A program made the position numbers and the translations under genes. A stretch of 64,000 nucleotides of DNA from Xenorhabdus indica (GTDB taxonomy: Bacteria > Pseudomonadota > Gammaproteobacteria > Enterobacterales > Enterobacteriaceae), in NCBI RefSeq assembly GCF_014467235.1, contig NZ_NKHP01000004.1, positions 140,351 through 204,350 on the forward strand, read 5' to 3'. Position 1 is the first letter of the stretch. Every line of letters starts with the position of its first letter. Below, piece by piece: positions 30,861 through 40,361 of the stretch. Below the pieces are notes generated by a model that had not been told where the DNA came from, did no database searches, and was given only the letters and a program-made list of their open reading frames with translations.

Positions 30861-32288
30861 TTGAGTAACGATAAAACCCCCACTTTCTACGTTCATGATT
30901 ATGAGACCTTCGGTAAACATCCTGCCTTAGATCGTCCTGCGCAGTTTGCAGGAGTTCGTACTGACAGTGATTTTAATATCATTGAAGAGCCTTTAGTGGT
31001 GTACTGTGCCCCTGCTGATGATTATCTCCCTGATCCTGAAGCTATCATGATTACGGGAATTACTCCCCAATTAGCGCTGAATAAAGGGGTTAATGAAGCG
31101 GAGTTTGCACGCTTGATCCATGCTGCATTCAGTAAACCCAATACCTGTATTCTCGGATATAACAATATCCGTTTTGATGATGAAGTCAGCCGTAATATCT
31201 TTTATCGCAATTTCTACGATCCTTATGCTTATAGTTGGCAAAAAGGTAATTCTCGTTGGGACTTGCTTGATGTGTTACGTGCCTGCTATGCCCTGCGCCC
31301 AGAAGGGATCATCTGGCCAGAAAATGATGATGGTCTACCTAGCTTTAAACTGGAACATCTGACAAAAGCCAATGGCATAGAACATACTCAGGCCCATGAC
31401 GCGATGTCAGATGTTTACGCCACTATTGCTATGGCGAAACTGATTAAACAGGCACAACCTAAGCTGTTCGATTATTTTTTCCAGTTAAGAAATAAACAGA
31501 AAATCAGCAATCAGATTGATATTCCACAAATGAAACCGCTGGTACATGTATCAGGTATGTTTGGCACTTTACGTAGTAATATTAGCCTGATTGCACCTTT
31601 GGCCTGGCATCCAACAAACCGTAATGCCGTTATCATGTGTGATTTAGCGGGTGATATCACACCTCTGCTGGAACTTAGTGCAGATGAATTACGTGAACGC
31701 TTGTATACCCGACGAAATGAATTACAGTCAGATCAAGCACCTGTTCCCATCAAACTAGTGCATATCAATAAATGCCCGATTATTGCGCCTGAAAATACTT
31801 TGCGCCACCAAGATGCAGAGCGGGTTGGATTAGATCGCAACCAATGTGCACAAAATCTGGCTATCTTACGTAGCAATCCACAAATCAGGGAAAAAGTGGT
31901 CGAATTGTTTTCTCATCCAGAAGAATTTCCAGAATCCGATAATGTTGATGCTAAGCTATATAGTGGCTTTTTCAGTGACGCTGATAAAACTGCAATGGAA
32001 ATTATTCGTGAAACCACTCCTCAAAATCTGCCTGCGTTGGATTTAACATTTCAAGATACACGCATTAAAGCACTTCTGTTCCGTTATCGCGCCAGAAACT
32101 ATCCGGCAACTTTGGATTATGATGAACAACAGCGTTGGTTGCAGCATCGTCGGGAGATACTGACACAAGAAAATATCACCCAATATTTTGCAACTATTGA
32201 ACAACTTTTTATTGAACACCAATCTGATGAAGAGAAATGCCGTCAATTAAAGGCGTTGATCGACTATGCAGTTCAACTGGCTGAATGA
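30861..32288 (+). CDS. sbcB: Exodeoxyribonuclease I
   Basis: 3'-5' exonuclease on single-stranded DNA used in recombination and mismatch repair. The 475-residue protein (same as E. coli) has the DnaQ-type ExoI motif DYETFG (Asp13, Glu15), LGYNNIRFDDE (ExoII) and HDAMSDVYAT (ExoIII), then the SH3-like and C-terminal domains. The start codon appears to be TTG at 30861; no in-frame ATG fits, and the ribosome-binding site is weak, implying low expression. Confidence 0.96.
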   Translation: MSNDKTPTFYVHDYETFGKHPALDRPAQFAGVRTDSDFNIIEEPLVVYCAPADDYLPDPEAIMITGITPQLALNKGVNEAEFARLIHAAFSKPNTCILGYNNIRFDDEVSRNIFYRNFYDPYAYSWQKGNSRWDLLDVLRACYALRPEGIIWPENDDGLPSFKLEHLTKANGIEHTQAHDAMSDVYATIAMAKLIKQAQPKLFDYFFQLRNKQKISNQIDIPQMKPLVHVSGMFGTLRSNISLIAPLAWHPTNRNAVIMCDLAGDITPLLELSADELRERLYTRRNELQSDQAPVPIKLVHINKCPIIAPENTLRHQDAERVGLDRNQCAQNLAILRSNPQIREKVVELFSHPEEFPESDNVDAKLYSGFFSDADKTAMEIIRETTPQNLPALDLTFQDTRIKALLFRYRARNYPATLDYDEQQRWLQHRREILTQENITQYFATIEQLFIEHQSDEEKCRQLKALIDYAVQLAE

Positions 32289-32303
32289 ATTTCAGTCAAA
32301 ACA

Positions 32304-32335
32304 GAAAAAGACAGAACCCAGGTTTTGTCTTTTTC
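32304..32335 (+). terminator. Terminator of sbcB
   Basis: GAAAAAGACA (32304-32313) pairs perfectly with TGTCTTTTTC (32326-32335), with an inner AACC/GGTT stem. It starts 15 bp after the sbcB stop and could also serve dld from the other side. Confidence 0.8.
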
Positions 32336-32405
32336 AATCCTTGTACAATGACTCTAGTTATGCTGATGATCAGAGCATTTATCAAAACATTGACCTGCAC
32401 ACTTT

Positions 32406-34121
32406 TTACCCCAATTTACCCCAATTTTTCAGCTTAGATGTTTTACCAATCCCTGGATTCAAACTATTAGTCGGATCATTCTTTTGATAAAACTGTTTAA
32501 GCGGGGGCTTAGCCTTATACAAATGACCTACATTGTGCTCAGCAGGATATTCTGCTCCTCTCCGGTCTAAAATTTCCAGCATCTTCTCTTTCAATGCTTT
32601 AATATTTTTACCTTTTTTGACAATGTAATCCTGATGAAATACATGACACATAAAGTGACCATAATATAAACGATGTACCAGTGCATCATTGATTTCTGGC
32701 GGCAGATGTTCAAACCACTCACGATCATTACGTCTGAGAGCAATATCCAATGGCAAAATATCTTCTACTTCATTGCTGTGCACTGCCTGATACCGAATAG
32801 CGGCTCCTGCTGCTACAAAGCGATGTAAAAAAGCCTTGGCACCTTCTTCTGGGGTACAGACGAAATATTCCCCCTCTGCCTGTTTGAAATAACTCTCTAA
32901 CCATTCATTCGCTTCTTTTATACCTTCACCAGACATTTTTAATAACAAATGATGTTCAAAACGATCCCGATATGCTTTCAGACGCGCGGGTAAATGTGAA
33001 GGTAACAAACGGCTTAGTCCCTGCATTACCCGATCTATTAAATGTGCTGGCAAAAAAGGAATTTTGCCGAAAATGGTATCCATCCGCCCTTTTAAGCTGA
33101 AGAACTTTGGCATTTTATCAGTGCCAAGTTTATCAATCATAACGAAGATATCTTTGCCATAAACTTCAGCGACATCAAAAATATCCCGATGCATATACTC
33201 ACCAGCAATCGGCAAGTGCTGAAAACTCGATAAGATATGTCGGCGTAATTCTGTCAAAACTTCCGGTTGATTCGTACCGATATAGAATACTTGTGTAGAA
33301 GGTTCTGCCGCGAAGGTATCTAAACGAACGGCGAAAACAATCAATTTACCTGCGCAACCTGAGGCTTCAAACAACCTGCGTTCATCAGCATTAAAACGTG
33401 ATGGGGTATCCGCATCAATATCACGAACCCGCTGGGTATATTCATGATCAGAAGCGACTCTTTTATTTTGCTGAATATCTTCAATACGGTAACGTTGTTC
33501 TTCTAAACAAGTCAGGATTTCTTCTGGCGAATTCCCCAATTCTATACCTAAATGATTGATAAGCTCGGCTTCACCTTTTTCATTCACACGTCCATACAAA
33601 GCCATTTCGGTATAAGCAGGCCCACGCTGAACTAAGGAACCACCAGAATTGTTACAAACTCCGCCAATAACCGATGCACCAATACAGGAAGAACCAATGA
33701 CCGAATGCGGTTCACGGCCAAGCGGTTTTAATACTTTTTCCAGATTCCACAATGTGCTACCAGGGAATGCAATGATCTGATTGACAGATTTGAGAACCTG
33801 TATTTTATCCATTCTCAATGTACTGATAATGATAATATCGCGATCATAATCATTACCATTGGGCGTAGAGCCTTCCGTTAACCCCGTATTAGCAGCCTGC
33901 ATTAAAATAATCTTGTCTGCTTCTACACATGCCTTGAAAACTTTCCACTGCTCCAGTAATGAGCCGGGAAAAACAACAGCAAGGGCATTTCCTTGCCCGG
34001 AACGAAAGCCTTTGCGATAGCGTTCTGTTTTTTGAGGTTCAGTAAGAATATGAGAAGAACCCACAATATGAGTAAGAATTGCAATGAGTTGCTGATTTTG
34101 AAGAGTCTTAACATCATTCAT
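32406..34121 (-). CDS. dld: Quinone-dependent D-lactate dehydrogenase Dld
   Basis: Peripheral-membrane FAD enzyme that oxidises D-lactate to pyruvate and reduces quinone. The 571-residue protein (same as E. coli) has the FAD-binding type 4 region with QAANTGLTEGSTPNG and SVIGSSCIGASVIGGVCNNSGGS, and the C-terminal lactate-binding and membrane domain ending with NSLNPGIGKTSK. It stands as a single gene upstream of sbcB's terminator. The last codons contain a duplicated TTGGGGTAAA, the second copy giving the stop. Confidence 0.97.
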   Translation of the reverse strand: MNDVKTLQNQQLIAILTHIVGSSHILTEPQKTERYRKGFRSGQGNALAVVFPGSLLEQWKVFKACVEADKIILMQAANTGLTEGSTPNGNDYDRDIIIISTLRMDKIQVLKSVNQIIAFPGSTLWNLEKVLKPLGREPHSVIGSSCIGASVIGGVCNNSGGSLVQRGPAYTEMALYGRVNEKGEAELINHLGIELGNSPEEILTCLEEQRYRIEDIQQNKRVASDHEYTQRVRDIDADTPSRFNADERRLFEASGCAGKLIVFAVRLDTFAAEPSTQVFYIGTNQPEVLTELRRHILSSFQHLPIAGEYMHRDIFDVAEVYGKDIFVMIDKLGTDKMPKFFSLKGRMDTIFGKIPFLPAHLIDRVMQGLSRLLPSHLPARLKAYRDRFEHHLLLKMSGEGIKEANEWLESYFKQAEGEYFVCTPEEGAKAFLHRFVAAGAAIRYQAVHSNEVEDILPLDIALRRNDREWFEHLPPEINDALVHRLYYGHFMCHVFHQDYIVKKGKNIKALKEKMLEILDRRGAEYPAEHNVGHLYKAKPPLKQFYQKNDPTNSLNPGIGKTSKLKNWGKLG

Positions 34122-34247
34122 AATGATTTTCTTACCTTAATGTAGAATCAAACGGAAATACTTTTAATGACATTATTAAGGACAAAGTTTAATCATATTA
34201 TATGACGTATATTGGTTATTTTTTAATTAAAATTAATTTGTTATTGA

Positions 34248-34277
34248 CAAAAAAAACAGCACTCAAAGGTGCTGTTT
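34248..34277 (-). terminator. Terminator of plaP
   Basis: AAACAGCAC and GTGCTGTTT pair perfectly over 9 bp with a 6-nt loop; on the minus strand a run of eight T residues follows. It lies 27 bp past the plaP stop. Confidence 0.88.
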
Positions 34278-34303
34278 CTTAAAAAACAATATGGCAATGA
34301 ATT

Positions 34304-35686
34304 TTATACAGATTCACTGAATTGTGGCATGGGCTGCCGGAAGCTGCGAGTCAGGAAGAACATATAAAGCAGACCGATACCTGCCCAAATTAGACCCAAC
34401 TCCATAGAGCTTGCTTCCAGATTTGTCCACAATACCCCTACTGTTGCTGCACCAAATAATGGCAACAAAAGGAAATTGATAGTGTCTTTCAGAGTATTAT
34501 TACGGCGTTCACGAACGTAATATTGCGAAATTACGGCTAAGTTTACGAAAGTAAATGCAACCAACGCCCCGAAGTTGATCAATGCCGTCGCCGTCACCAG
34601 ATTTAAAAATCCACTTGATAAGGCAACTACCCCAACCAAGATAACGTTGATTGAAGGCGTGCGCCATTTCGGATGAATATAGGCAAATATTTTCTCTGGC
34701 AATACACCATCGCGCCCCATAACATAAAGCAAACGAGCCACACCCGCATGTGCCGCCATACCAGAAGCCATTACAGTGACACAAGAAAACACCAGGATAA
34801 TGGCCTGGAACAGTGCACCAGCAACATACAGCATAATTTCTGGCTGAGATTCATTCGGGTTTTTAAACCGAGAAACATCTGGGAAATAGAGCTGTAAGAA
34901 ATAAGAGACAGCAATAAAGATAACACCACCGATCAATGCAGTGAGGAAGATCGCTTTCGGGATCACTTTACCTGCATTAGGTGTTTCTTCAGACAGAGAA
35001 GTGATGCCATCAAAACCAAGAAATGAGAAACAAAGTATCGTTGCCCCGGTAATCATTGGAATTAATTTCGCCTCTTCTGATGTAAATGGCCGGGCACTAA
35101 ATAGTGTTCCTGCACCTTCACCGCTATGTATGCCGTGTATTAATAAACCGACAAACGCAACTATAACGGCAATCTGAACAACGACAATCAGACCGTTGAG
35201 ATTAGCAACAACATTAATACCACTCAGGTTGAAAACGGTCATTAACACCGCCAGACTAACTACGAAGACCCACGGATCAATACCAGGGAAAATGGCCTGA
35301 AGATAAATTTTTGCCAGCAAGATATTGATCATCGGCATCAGCAGATAATCCAGCAAAGATGACCAACCTACCATAAACCCAAGATGGGGATTCATTGATT
35401 TTTGTACGTAAGTGTAGGCAGAACCTGCTGACGGGAATCTTTTTACCAGTTTCCCGTAACTCAAAGCTGTAAATAAAATTGCAATCAGCGCGATAGCATA
35501 AGATGTCGCAACATGCCCATCCGTCAATTTGGAAACGATACCAAAGGTATCAAAGATAGTCATTGGCTGTATATAGGCAAGCCCCATCATGACCACTTGA
35601 AATAAAGTCAGTGTTCTTTTCAGTTGAACACGATTGCTGGCACTTGCCTGAACAGTACCGAGAGTGGCTGTAGTATTATGCGACAT
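34304..35686 (-). CDS. plaP: Putrescine importer PlaP (APC family)
   Basis: A 460-residue amino acid/polyamine permease with about 12 membrane segments. Long stretches match E. coli PlaP (YeeF): the N-terminal [46 protein letters not shown] and the HPKWRTP motif. PlaP is a low-affinity, proton-driven putrescine importer linked to surface motility in E. coli and Proteus. PuuP is a close paralogue; the sbcB neighbourhood favours PlaP. The start has a strong GGAGG and overlaps by 11 bases the end of an upstream ORF, so plaP translation is probably coupled to it. Confidence 0.88.
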   Translation of the reverse strand: MSHNTTATLGTVQASASNRVQLKRTLTLFQVVMMGLAYIQPMTIFDTFGIVSKLTDGHVATSYAIALIAILFTALSYGKLVKRFPSAGSAYTYVQKSMNPHLGFMVGWSSLLDYLLMPMINILLAKIYLQAIFPGIDPWVFVVSLAVLMTVFNLSGINVVANLNGLIVVVQIAVIVAFVGLLIHGIHSGEGAGTLFSARPFTSEEAKLIPMITGATILCFSFLGFDGITSLSEETPNAGKVIPKAIFLTALIGGVIFIAVSYFLQLYFPDVSRFKNPNESQPEIMLYVAGALFQAIILVFSCVTVMASGMAAHAGVARLLYVMGRDGVLPEKIFAYIHPKWRTPSINVILVGVVALSSGFLNLVTATALINFGALVAFTFVNLAVISQYYVRERRNNTLKDTINFLLLPLFGAATVGVLWTNLEASSMELGLIWAGIGLLYMFFLTRSFRQPMPQFSESV

Positions 35687-35888
35687 GAGCGAAACCTCCC
35701 ATAACTTCGATCTGGGTATTACTACAACTACTTAATCGATAGTTACTGGGTAGACTTCGCATCTGTCTATAAACAGAAAAGAAAGAAGAGTTGGAAGATA
35801 GCGAACTGACAGAGGGCCGTGCCCCATAATCGTCATTGCAGCAGCGAGCGCCAATTGGCACAAGTGCAAAAGCGAATAATTGCTCCAT
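35676..35888 (-). CDS. Upstream leader ORF of plaP, possibly an extended YoeI
   Basis: A 70-codon ORF starting ATG at 35888 with GAGGAA 8 nt upstream and ending 11 bases inside plaP. The product begins [13 protein letters not shown], has a Ser-rich middle and ends GGFAHVA. From memory, E. coli has a ~20-residue ORF, YoeI, at the same place; it begins MGQFFAYA and ends HVA, the last residues being fixed by the overlap with plaP. This looks like a longer version of it. The overlap includes the plaP ribosome-binding site, so a regulatory leader role is more likely than an independent protein. An in-frame ATG at 35921 lies within a hairpin. Confidence 0.5.
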   Translation of the reverse strand: MEQLFAFALVPIGARCCNDDYGARPSVSSLSSNSSFFSVYRQMRSLPSNYRLSSCSNTQIEVMGGFAHVA

Positions 35889-35906
35889 ATTTGCGTTCCT
35901 CAATAC

Positions 35907-35932
35907 AGCAGCTCTTTTCATTAGTAGCTGCT
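35907..35932 (-). repeat. Hairpin before the plaP leader ORF
   Basis: On the minus strand AGCAGCT and AGCTGCT pair over 7 bp with a 12-nt loop containing an ATG. It ends 18 nt before the leader-ORF start codon and close to its GAGGAA site. A second small hairpin, CCGGA/TCCGG, lies upstream at 35949-35963. Confidence 0.5.
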
Positions 35933-35977
35933 TATGGTCAGTATCGATCCGGAGAATGTCCGGTCTCTTGGTGTTGT

Positions 35978-36035
35978 AAAAAATAACTCAATGCAAAAAA
36001 AATAACTGATGCATAATTACGCACCAGTTATTTTT
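35978..36035 (-). terminator. Terminator-like hairpin with a duplicated 3' arm upstream of plaP
   Basis: On the minus strand AAAAATAACTG (36035-36025) pairs with CAGTTATTTTT (36008-35998), extended by a TGC/GCA inner stem across one mismatch, and eight T residues follow. A second copy of the 3' arm, GCATTGAGTTATTTTTT (35994-35978), can pair with the same 5' arm. The two pairings exclude each other, as in an attenuator, though both are T-rich at the end. Confidence 0.55.
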
Positions 36036-36246
36036 AGTGGACGCATTTTGCACTTCAAGTCCAGAAATAGCAAGGGCTATCACACTAAAAATTCATTATT
36101 TTTTACAATACAAAAGAGTACGCTGGAATCTCTTCTTACTGAAAGAGTTCAAAAACGCAATGCTATCACATCCTTTGATTGGCGATTAATAATCTTTTAG
36201 CACAGAAGTAAATTATTTGCTATTTAAATATGACAAGCATGATATC

Positions 36247-36290
36247 AAAAAAATCTGCTCTTAGTCATAATGACGATAAAGAGCAGATTT
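36247..36290 (-). terminator. Terminator of the TonB receptor gene
   Basis: AAATCTGCTCTT (36251-36262) and AAGAGCAGATTT (36279-36290) pair perfectly over 12 bp; on the minus strand a run of T residues follows. About 55 bp past the receptor stop codon. Confidence 0.85.
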
Positions 36291-36345
36291 AATATTACAT
36301 TTAATCGATAATAATAACTCTAATTAATATAAACCGAAATGTTAA

Positions 36346-38328
36346 TTAAAAGTCATAATTAATGCCGATATTGTAACGGCGACCGTCAAGAGTAGCTCCG
36401 TGGATTTCATCCGTCACACGTTTATCAAAGACGTTATAGACACCACCTAATACTCTCAGATTTTTCGTGAGACTATAAGTCATACCCAGATCAACAAAAG
36501 AATAGGAAGGTGTACCACTTCCTATTGATGAACGGTACTGAAAGTTCTTTGTTTTCCCACGGAAATTAATACGAGCCCATGTTTCCATTTCTGGCAATGT
36601 CTGCCAGTTTAGGGTTGCATTAGCCATATGTGTTGGCATCTTATTCAACGGTTGGCCCTTAAACTTGCCCGTTTTCTGCTTAGAATAGGAATAAGTATAG
36701 TTTGCTGCCAATGATAGATTTTCTCTGATATCCCAATTTATGGTCGTCTCTATACCACGAATGTTCGCTTTACCAACGTTCATTCTTCCATTAACAAAAT
36801 CATAATCACCCTTACCAATTGATTTACAAGATACAAGTGATTTACAAATGTTAAATTCAGTGATTTTATCTTTAAAGTTTGTATTAAAGATTGTGATACC
36901 CACATTAAAATTTTCTTGGTTGTTCCAGATCACGCTAATTTCTTCATTAATGCTTTTTTCTGGTTTCAGTTTTGGATCACTTTCGATCACGCCATTGCTA
37001 CGTCCCCCTCCCGTCACTTGCAACCAATTAGGCGCAACATGTCGCAAGTTAGGTGAGCGATATCCTGTAGTGATACCACCTTTAATTGTCCATTGCTCAT
37101 CGGCACGCCAGACGCCATATAAGCGAGGGGTTACATGGGCACCAAAAAGTTGATCTTTATCTAGACGAATACCTCCCGTCAGAGCGAAGTCATTGATGAT
37201 TTGCCATTCATCTTCAGCAAACAACGCCCAACTCCAGCGAGTAAGCTTATTTGTATTTGTACCGTTCTCAGACGCCGATTTATTGCCATTATCGCGCAGG
37301 TCTTCATAACGATATTGTCCTCCTACGCTTACTGTATGATCATCTAAGGTAAATGTGGTTTGATTATTAAAAATAGTATCTGCGAATTTCATCTCACGTT
37401 CAGGGTTCTTCGATTCATCCCGCTGAATATAAGATGTCATTGTGCCAAAGTCATAAACACCGTTATGTGTTATCGAGTAATTATTACGCGCATAACGGCT
37501 GGTGTTATCTTCACAAGATCTTTTCGTACATGGACGAGTTTTACCAATTGTTGAATCACGATCTTGCTCATAACGCCCGACTTCAAAATCAAAGCTATTT
37601 TGCTCATTTGGTGTTAAAGAAAAAGTCGCCGCACCATTACGCATTTCTTGTTTTCTATATCCATCAATAAATTTATCTTCATTACGGTGAGAAAACAGGC
37701 CAGTCACTTTTAATCCTAATAAACCATCAATTAACGGTCCTGCAACATAAGCGCTGGTTTGGTAGCTATTACCTGATTTTGTACGTTCAGTCAGGGTAGT
37801 ATCTGCACGTAAACTGCCATTCCACTCTTTATGAACCTTACGAGTAATGATATTGATAACACCGCCCATTGCATCGGAGCCATAAAGGGAAGACATTGGC
37901 CCACGTACAACTTCAACACGTTCAATTGATGCCAGCGGTGGCAGCCATCCCTGCTCAATACCTGAACCATCACTGTTTGGACGAGTGCTGCGAGTGTCAA
38001 CACGCTTACCATCAATTAGTATCATTGTGTATTGTGATGACATACCACGGATACTAATATCACTGCTGCTACCGCCCCCCGTAACGACGACTCCCGGAAC
38101 ATCTTTCAATGCATCCGTCACGTCACGGTAAGCTTTGGTTTCCAACTGCTTACGACTAACCACCGAAATGGAGGCTGGTGCATCTTCAATTTTTTGCTGG
38201 AAACCCGCAGCAGTGGTAACAATAATTTTATCTTCGCCATTATTAGCTGCATTAGCAGCCAAAACAACGCTGGATGAGACAGCAGCAATAACGCCTAAGA
38301 CAAGTTTCTTCTTTGCAAAAACGACCAT
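36346..38328 (-). CDS. TonB-dependent siderophore receptor (CirA/YiuR-like)
   Basis: Outer-membrane receptor of 660 residues. Signal peptide MVVFAKKKLVLGVIAAV..., cleaved near ANA (about 27), then a TonB-box-like DKIIVTTA (about 32-39), plug domain with DAPASISVVSRKQLE and IERVEVVRGPMSSLYGSDAMGGVINIIT (about 45-190), and a 22-strand barrel ending in Phe (GINYDF). The plug is strongly CirA-like. With the ABC genes upstream the locus resembles the Yersinia yiuABC-yiuR iron locus. The start is the ATG at 38328, with GGAG 8 nt upstream and a proper signal peptide; the frame runs 20 codons further up. The ligand, probably ferric siderophore or catechol breakdown product, cannot be read from sequence. 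Confidence 0.9.
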   Translation of the reverse strand: MVVFAKKKLVLGVIAAVSSSVVLAANAANNGEDKIIVTTAAGFQQKIEDAPASISVVSRKQLETKAYRDVTDALKDVPGVVVTGGGSSSDISIRGMSSQYTMILIDGKRVDTRSTRPNSDGSGIEQGWLPPLASIERVEVVRGPMSSLYGSDAMGGVINIITRKVHKEWNGSLRADTTLTERTKSGNSYQTSAYVAGPLIDGLLGLKVTGLFSHRNEDKFIDGYRKQEMRNGAATFSLTPNEQNSFDFEVGRYEQDRDSTIGKTRPCTKRSCEDNTSRYARNNYSITHNGVYDFGTMTSYIQRDESKNPEREMKFADTIFNNQTTFTLDDHTVSVGGQYRYEDLRDNGNKSASENGTNTNKLTRWSWALFAEDEWQIINDFALTGGIRLDKDQLFGAHVTPRLYGVWRADEQWTIKGGITTGYRSPNLRHVAPNWLQVTGGGRSNGVIESDPKLKPEKSINEEISVIWNNQENFNVGITIFNTNFKDKITEFNICKSLVSCKSIGKGDYDFVNGRMNVGKANIRGIETTINWDIRENLSLAANYTYSYSKQKTGKFKGQPLNKMPTHMANATLNWQTLPEMETWARINFRGKTKNFQYRSSIGSGTPSYSFVDLGMTYSLTKNLRVLGGVYNVFDKRVTDEIHGATLDGRRYNIGINYDF

Positions 38329-38394
38329 TCCCGATTCTCCAAGATGTAAAATAAAACTATTTAATTTGGATAATCGACATAAACTCAATATGCA

Positions 38395-38412
38395 GGGATA
38401 AGAATTTATCCC
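38395..38412. repeat. Small palindrome between ABC and receptor genes
   Basis: GGGATAA and TTATCCC form a 7-bp stem with a GAAT loop in the 146-bp gap between the ATPase and receptor genes. It may mark an mRNA processing or partial termination point separating the importer from the receptor. Confidence 0.35.
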
Positions 38413-38474
38413 TACCAGTGTTATCTTTTTATTTACTCTTCAATTAAATAAAACAACTTATGCTTTTTATTATT

Positions 38475-39263
38475 TTAACCAGCCAAATCCATTACGAGGC
38501 CATCAATTAATACTTGAGGTATTCCCTGAGAACAGCGTTCTATCCTGCCCTTAACACCATATACTTGAGCCAGACTGTCCGGTGTTATTACCTGTTCAGG
38601 TAAGCCTTCAGAAATTAATTCACCTTTTTTCAACATTAATATATGGTCACCATGACGCAGTGCAATATTAATATCATGCACAACAACAACGGTAATAATA
38701 TTACGGCGACGTGTTTCACGTGCGACTAAATCCATAACGTGATACTGGTAATTTAAATCCAGCGCACTTAACGGTTCATCTAATAATAATAATGTCGGCT
38801 TTCTTATCAAGGATTGAGCCAAACCAACCAATTGTTTTTGTCCACCGGATAATTGATCCAAATAGCTCAACGCCAAATGTTCAATCCCAAGCTGGCGTAA
38901 CAATTCCATGACTTCTTGTTCGCACTGCTCACTACTCACACCACCTGATGCCCGCTGAGCAACAATCACAGATTCCAGCACATGCAGATGGACACCTGCA
39001 GGCAATGATTGAGGCAAATAAACCACGTTCTGGGCACGTTGGGCAAAATCCATCTGCATTAAATCCTGCCCATCCAACAGTAAAGCACCATTGGCTTTAT
39101 TTAAACCCGCCAGTGAACGCAATAACGTTGATTTTCCGCTGCCATTAGGCCCGAGTAATACCGTAATTTTCCCACGTGGTAGTGGATTTACATCCAGATT
39201 TTCAATAACAGGATGCTTTGGGTAACCCGCCGTGAATCGACTGATTTTCAGTCCCTGATTCAT
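38475..39263 (-). CDS. Iron-siderophore ABC transporter ATPase (FecE/YiuC-like)
   Basis: A 262-residue ABC ATPase of the FecE/FhuC type. Walker A GPNGSGKST (38-46), signature LSGGQKQ (138-144), Walker B LLLLDEP (158-164) and the switch His in VVVVHDIN. Energises import of a ferric chelate from the periplasm. Its start overlaps the permease stop by 4 bases (ATGA). Confidence 0.92.
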   Translation of the reverse strand: MNQGLKISRFTAGYPKHPVIENLDVNPLPRGKITVLLGPNGSGKSTLLRSLAGLNKANGALLLDGQDLMQMDFAQRAQNVVYLPQSLPAGVHLHVLESVIVAQRASGGVSSEQCEQEVMELLRQLGIEHLALSYLDQLSGGQKQLVGLAQSLIRKPTLLLLDEPLSALDLNYQYHVMDLVARETRRRNIITVVVVHDINIALRHGDHILMLKKGELISEGLPEQVITPDSLAQVYGVKGRIERCSQGIPQVLIDGLVMDLAG

Positions 39264-40342
39264 ACACTCCCCCTATGGCGTAACACGATACTCAAGAAGA
39301 AAGGAACACCAACCAAAGATGTCACAATTCCCACAGGTATGATGACACCCGGGATCAAATTCTTGGACGCGATAGACGCCATTGACAGTACCAGTGCACC
39401 TATCAGGGCACTCGCTGGCAAATAGAAGCGGTGATCTTCACCAAACATCAGTCTGGCAATATGGGGAGCAATCAGACCAATAAACGCAATCGGCCCAACA
39501 AACGCCACCGCCAGTGCGGTCAGAATACTAATACGTAACAAAGTGCCCAAACGGAGACGACGGATATTAATACCAAAACTAATCGCCCGATCTTCCCCTA
39601 GACGCAAAGCGGTCAGTTTCCAGGAATTCATCATAGAAACAGGCATAAGCATCAGGAATACCAGCAGCAAAGTACCCAGTTTGATCCATGTTGCCTTTGA
39701 AAGACTACCCATTGTCCAGAAAACCAGCCCCTGCAAGGTATCTTCCGTCGCAATAAACTGCATCATGGCAACCAGCGCCTCGAAGGTAAATACCATTGCA
39801 ATACCAAATAGCACTACACCAGAAGTGGCAACTTTTGTCCAACGTGTAATCCCATCAAGCATCAAAGCAGCCAACAGAGCAAAAATAAAAGCATTTACAG
39901 AGATAAGCCACTGATCAGGTATACCAGGAATACCAATACCTAATATGATTGCCAATGCCGCGCCAAAAGAAGCGGCATTGGTAACGCCCAATGTAGATGG
40001 GCTGGCCAGCGGGTTATTCAGAACGGTCTGCATTTCAGCGCCCGCCAGCCCCAGAGACAAGCCAACCACTACCGCCATTAAGGCATAAGGTAATCGAATA
40101 TCCCAGACAATTACCCGGGTTCCTGCATCCATACTCTCCGGCGAAATCAGTGTCTGCCAAAGAGCAGGCAAAGATAGCCCTGACGGCCCCATTGTCAAAT
40201 CTAATACTAAAGAGATGCCGATAATCAAAACTATCAACAACATCCATGCAATACGTCGATACAGAATATGACGATAGTGTGCTTTGATATCACACTCATC
40301 TTGTTGTTTCACCATTGGCATAGGCTCGGTAGTGACGCTCAT
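39260..40342 (-). CDS. Iron-siderophore ABC transporter permease (FecCD family)
   Basis: A 360-residue FecCD-type permease. After a cytoplasmic N-terminus (about 1-30) it has about ten membrane segments, with the coupling-loop motif GLAGAEMQTVLNNPLASPSTLGV and IAFIGLIAPHIARL, both diagnostic. Only one permease gene is present, so the channel should be a homodimer. It lies 19 bp after the binding-protein gene. Confidence 0.93.
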   Translation of the reverse strand: MSVTTEPMPMVKQQDECDIKAHYRHILYRRIAWMLLIVLIIGISLVLDLTMGPSGLSLPALWQTLISPESMDAGTRVIVWDIRLPYALMAVVVGLSLGLAGAEMQTVLNNPLASPSTLGVTNAASFGAALAIILGIGIPGIPDQWLISVNAFIFALLAALMLDGITRWTKVATSGVVLFGIAMVFTFEALVAMMQFIATEDTLQGLVFWTMGSLSKATWIKLGTLLLVFLMLMPVSMMNSWKLTALRLGEDRAISFGINIRRLRLGTLLRISILTALAVAFVGPIAFIGLIAPHIARLMFGEDHRFYLPASALIGALVLSMASIASKNLIPGVIIPVGIVTSLVGVPFFLSIVLRHRGSV

Positions 40343-40361
40343 TCTTATTACCTGTTACTGC

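Larger units (their letters stand above)
35889..36345 (-). other. Long leader/intergenic region between the TonB receptor gene and plaP
   Basis: 457 bp without a gene apart from the plaP leader ORF that begins at its edge. On the minus strand it contains, in order, the receptor-gene terminator, a candidate promoter zone (TTGCTA and CAAAAT 17 bp apart near 36049-36077), a pair of competing AT-rich hairpins, and two small GC-rich hairpins just before the leader ORF. Confidence 0.55.

Noticed and set aside
32406..32430. Tandem TTGGGGTAAA at the 3' end of dld
   Set aside because: It only encodes the last residues and stop of Dld; a small duplication with no visible consequence.
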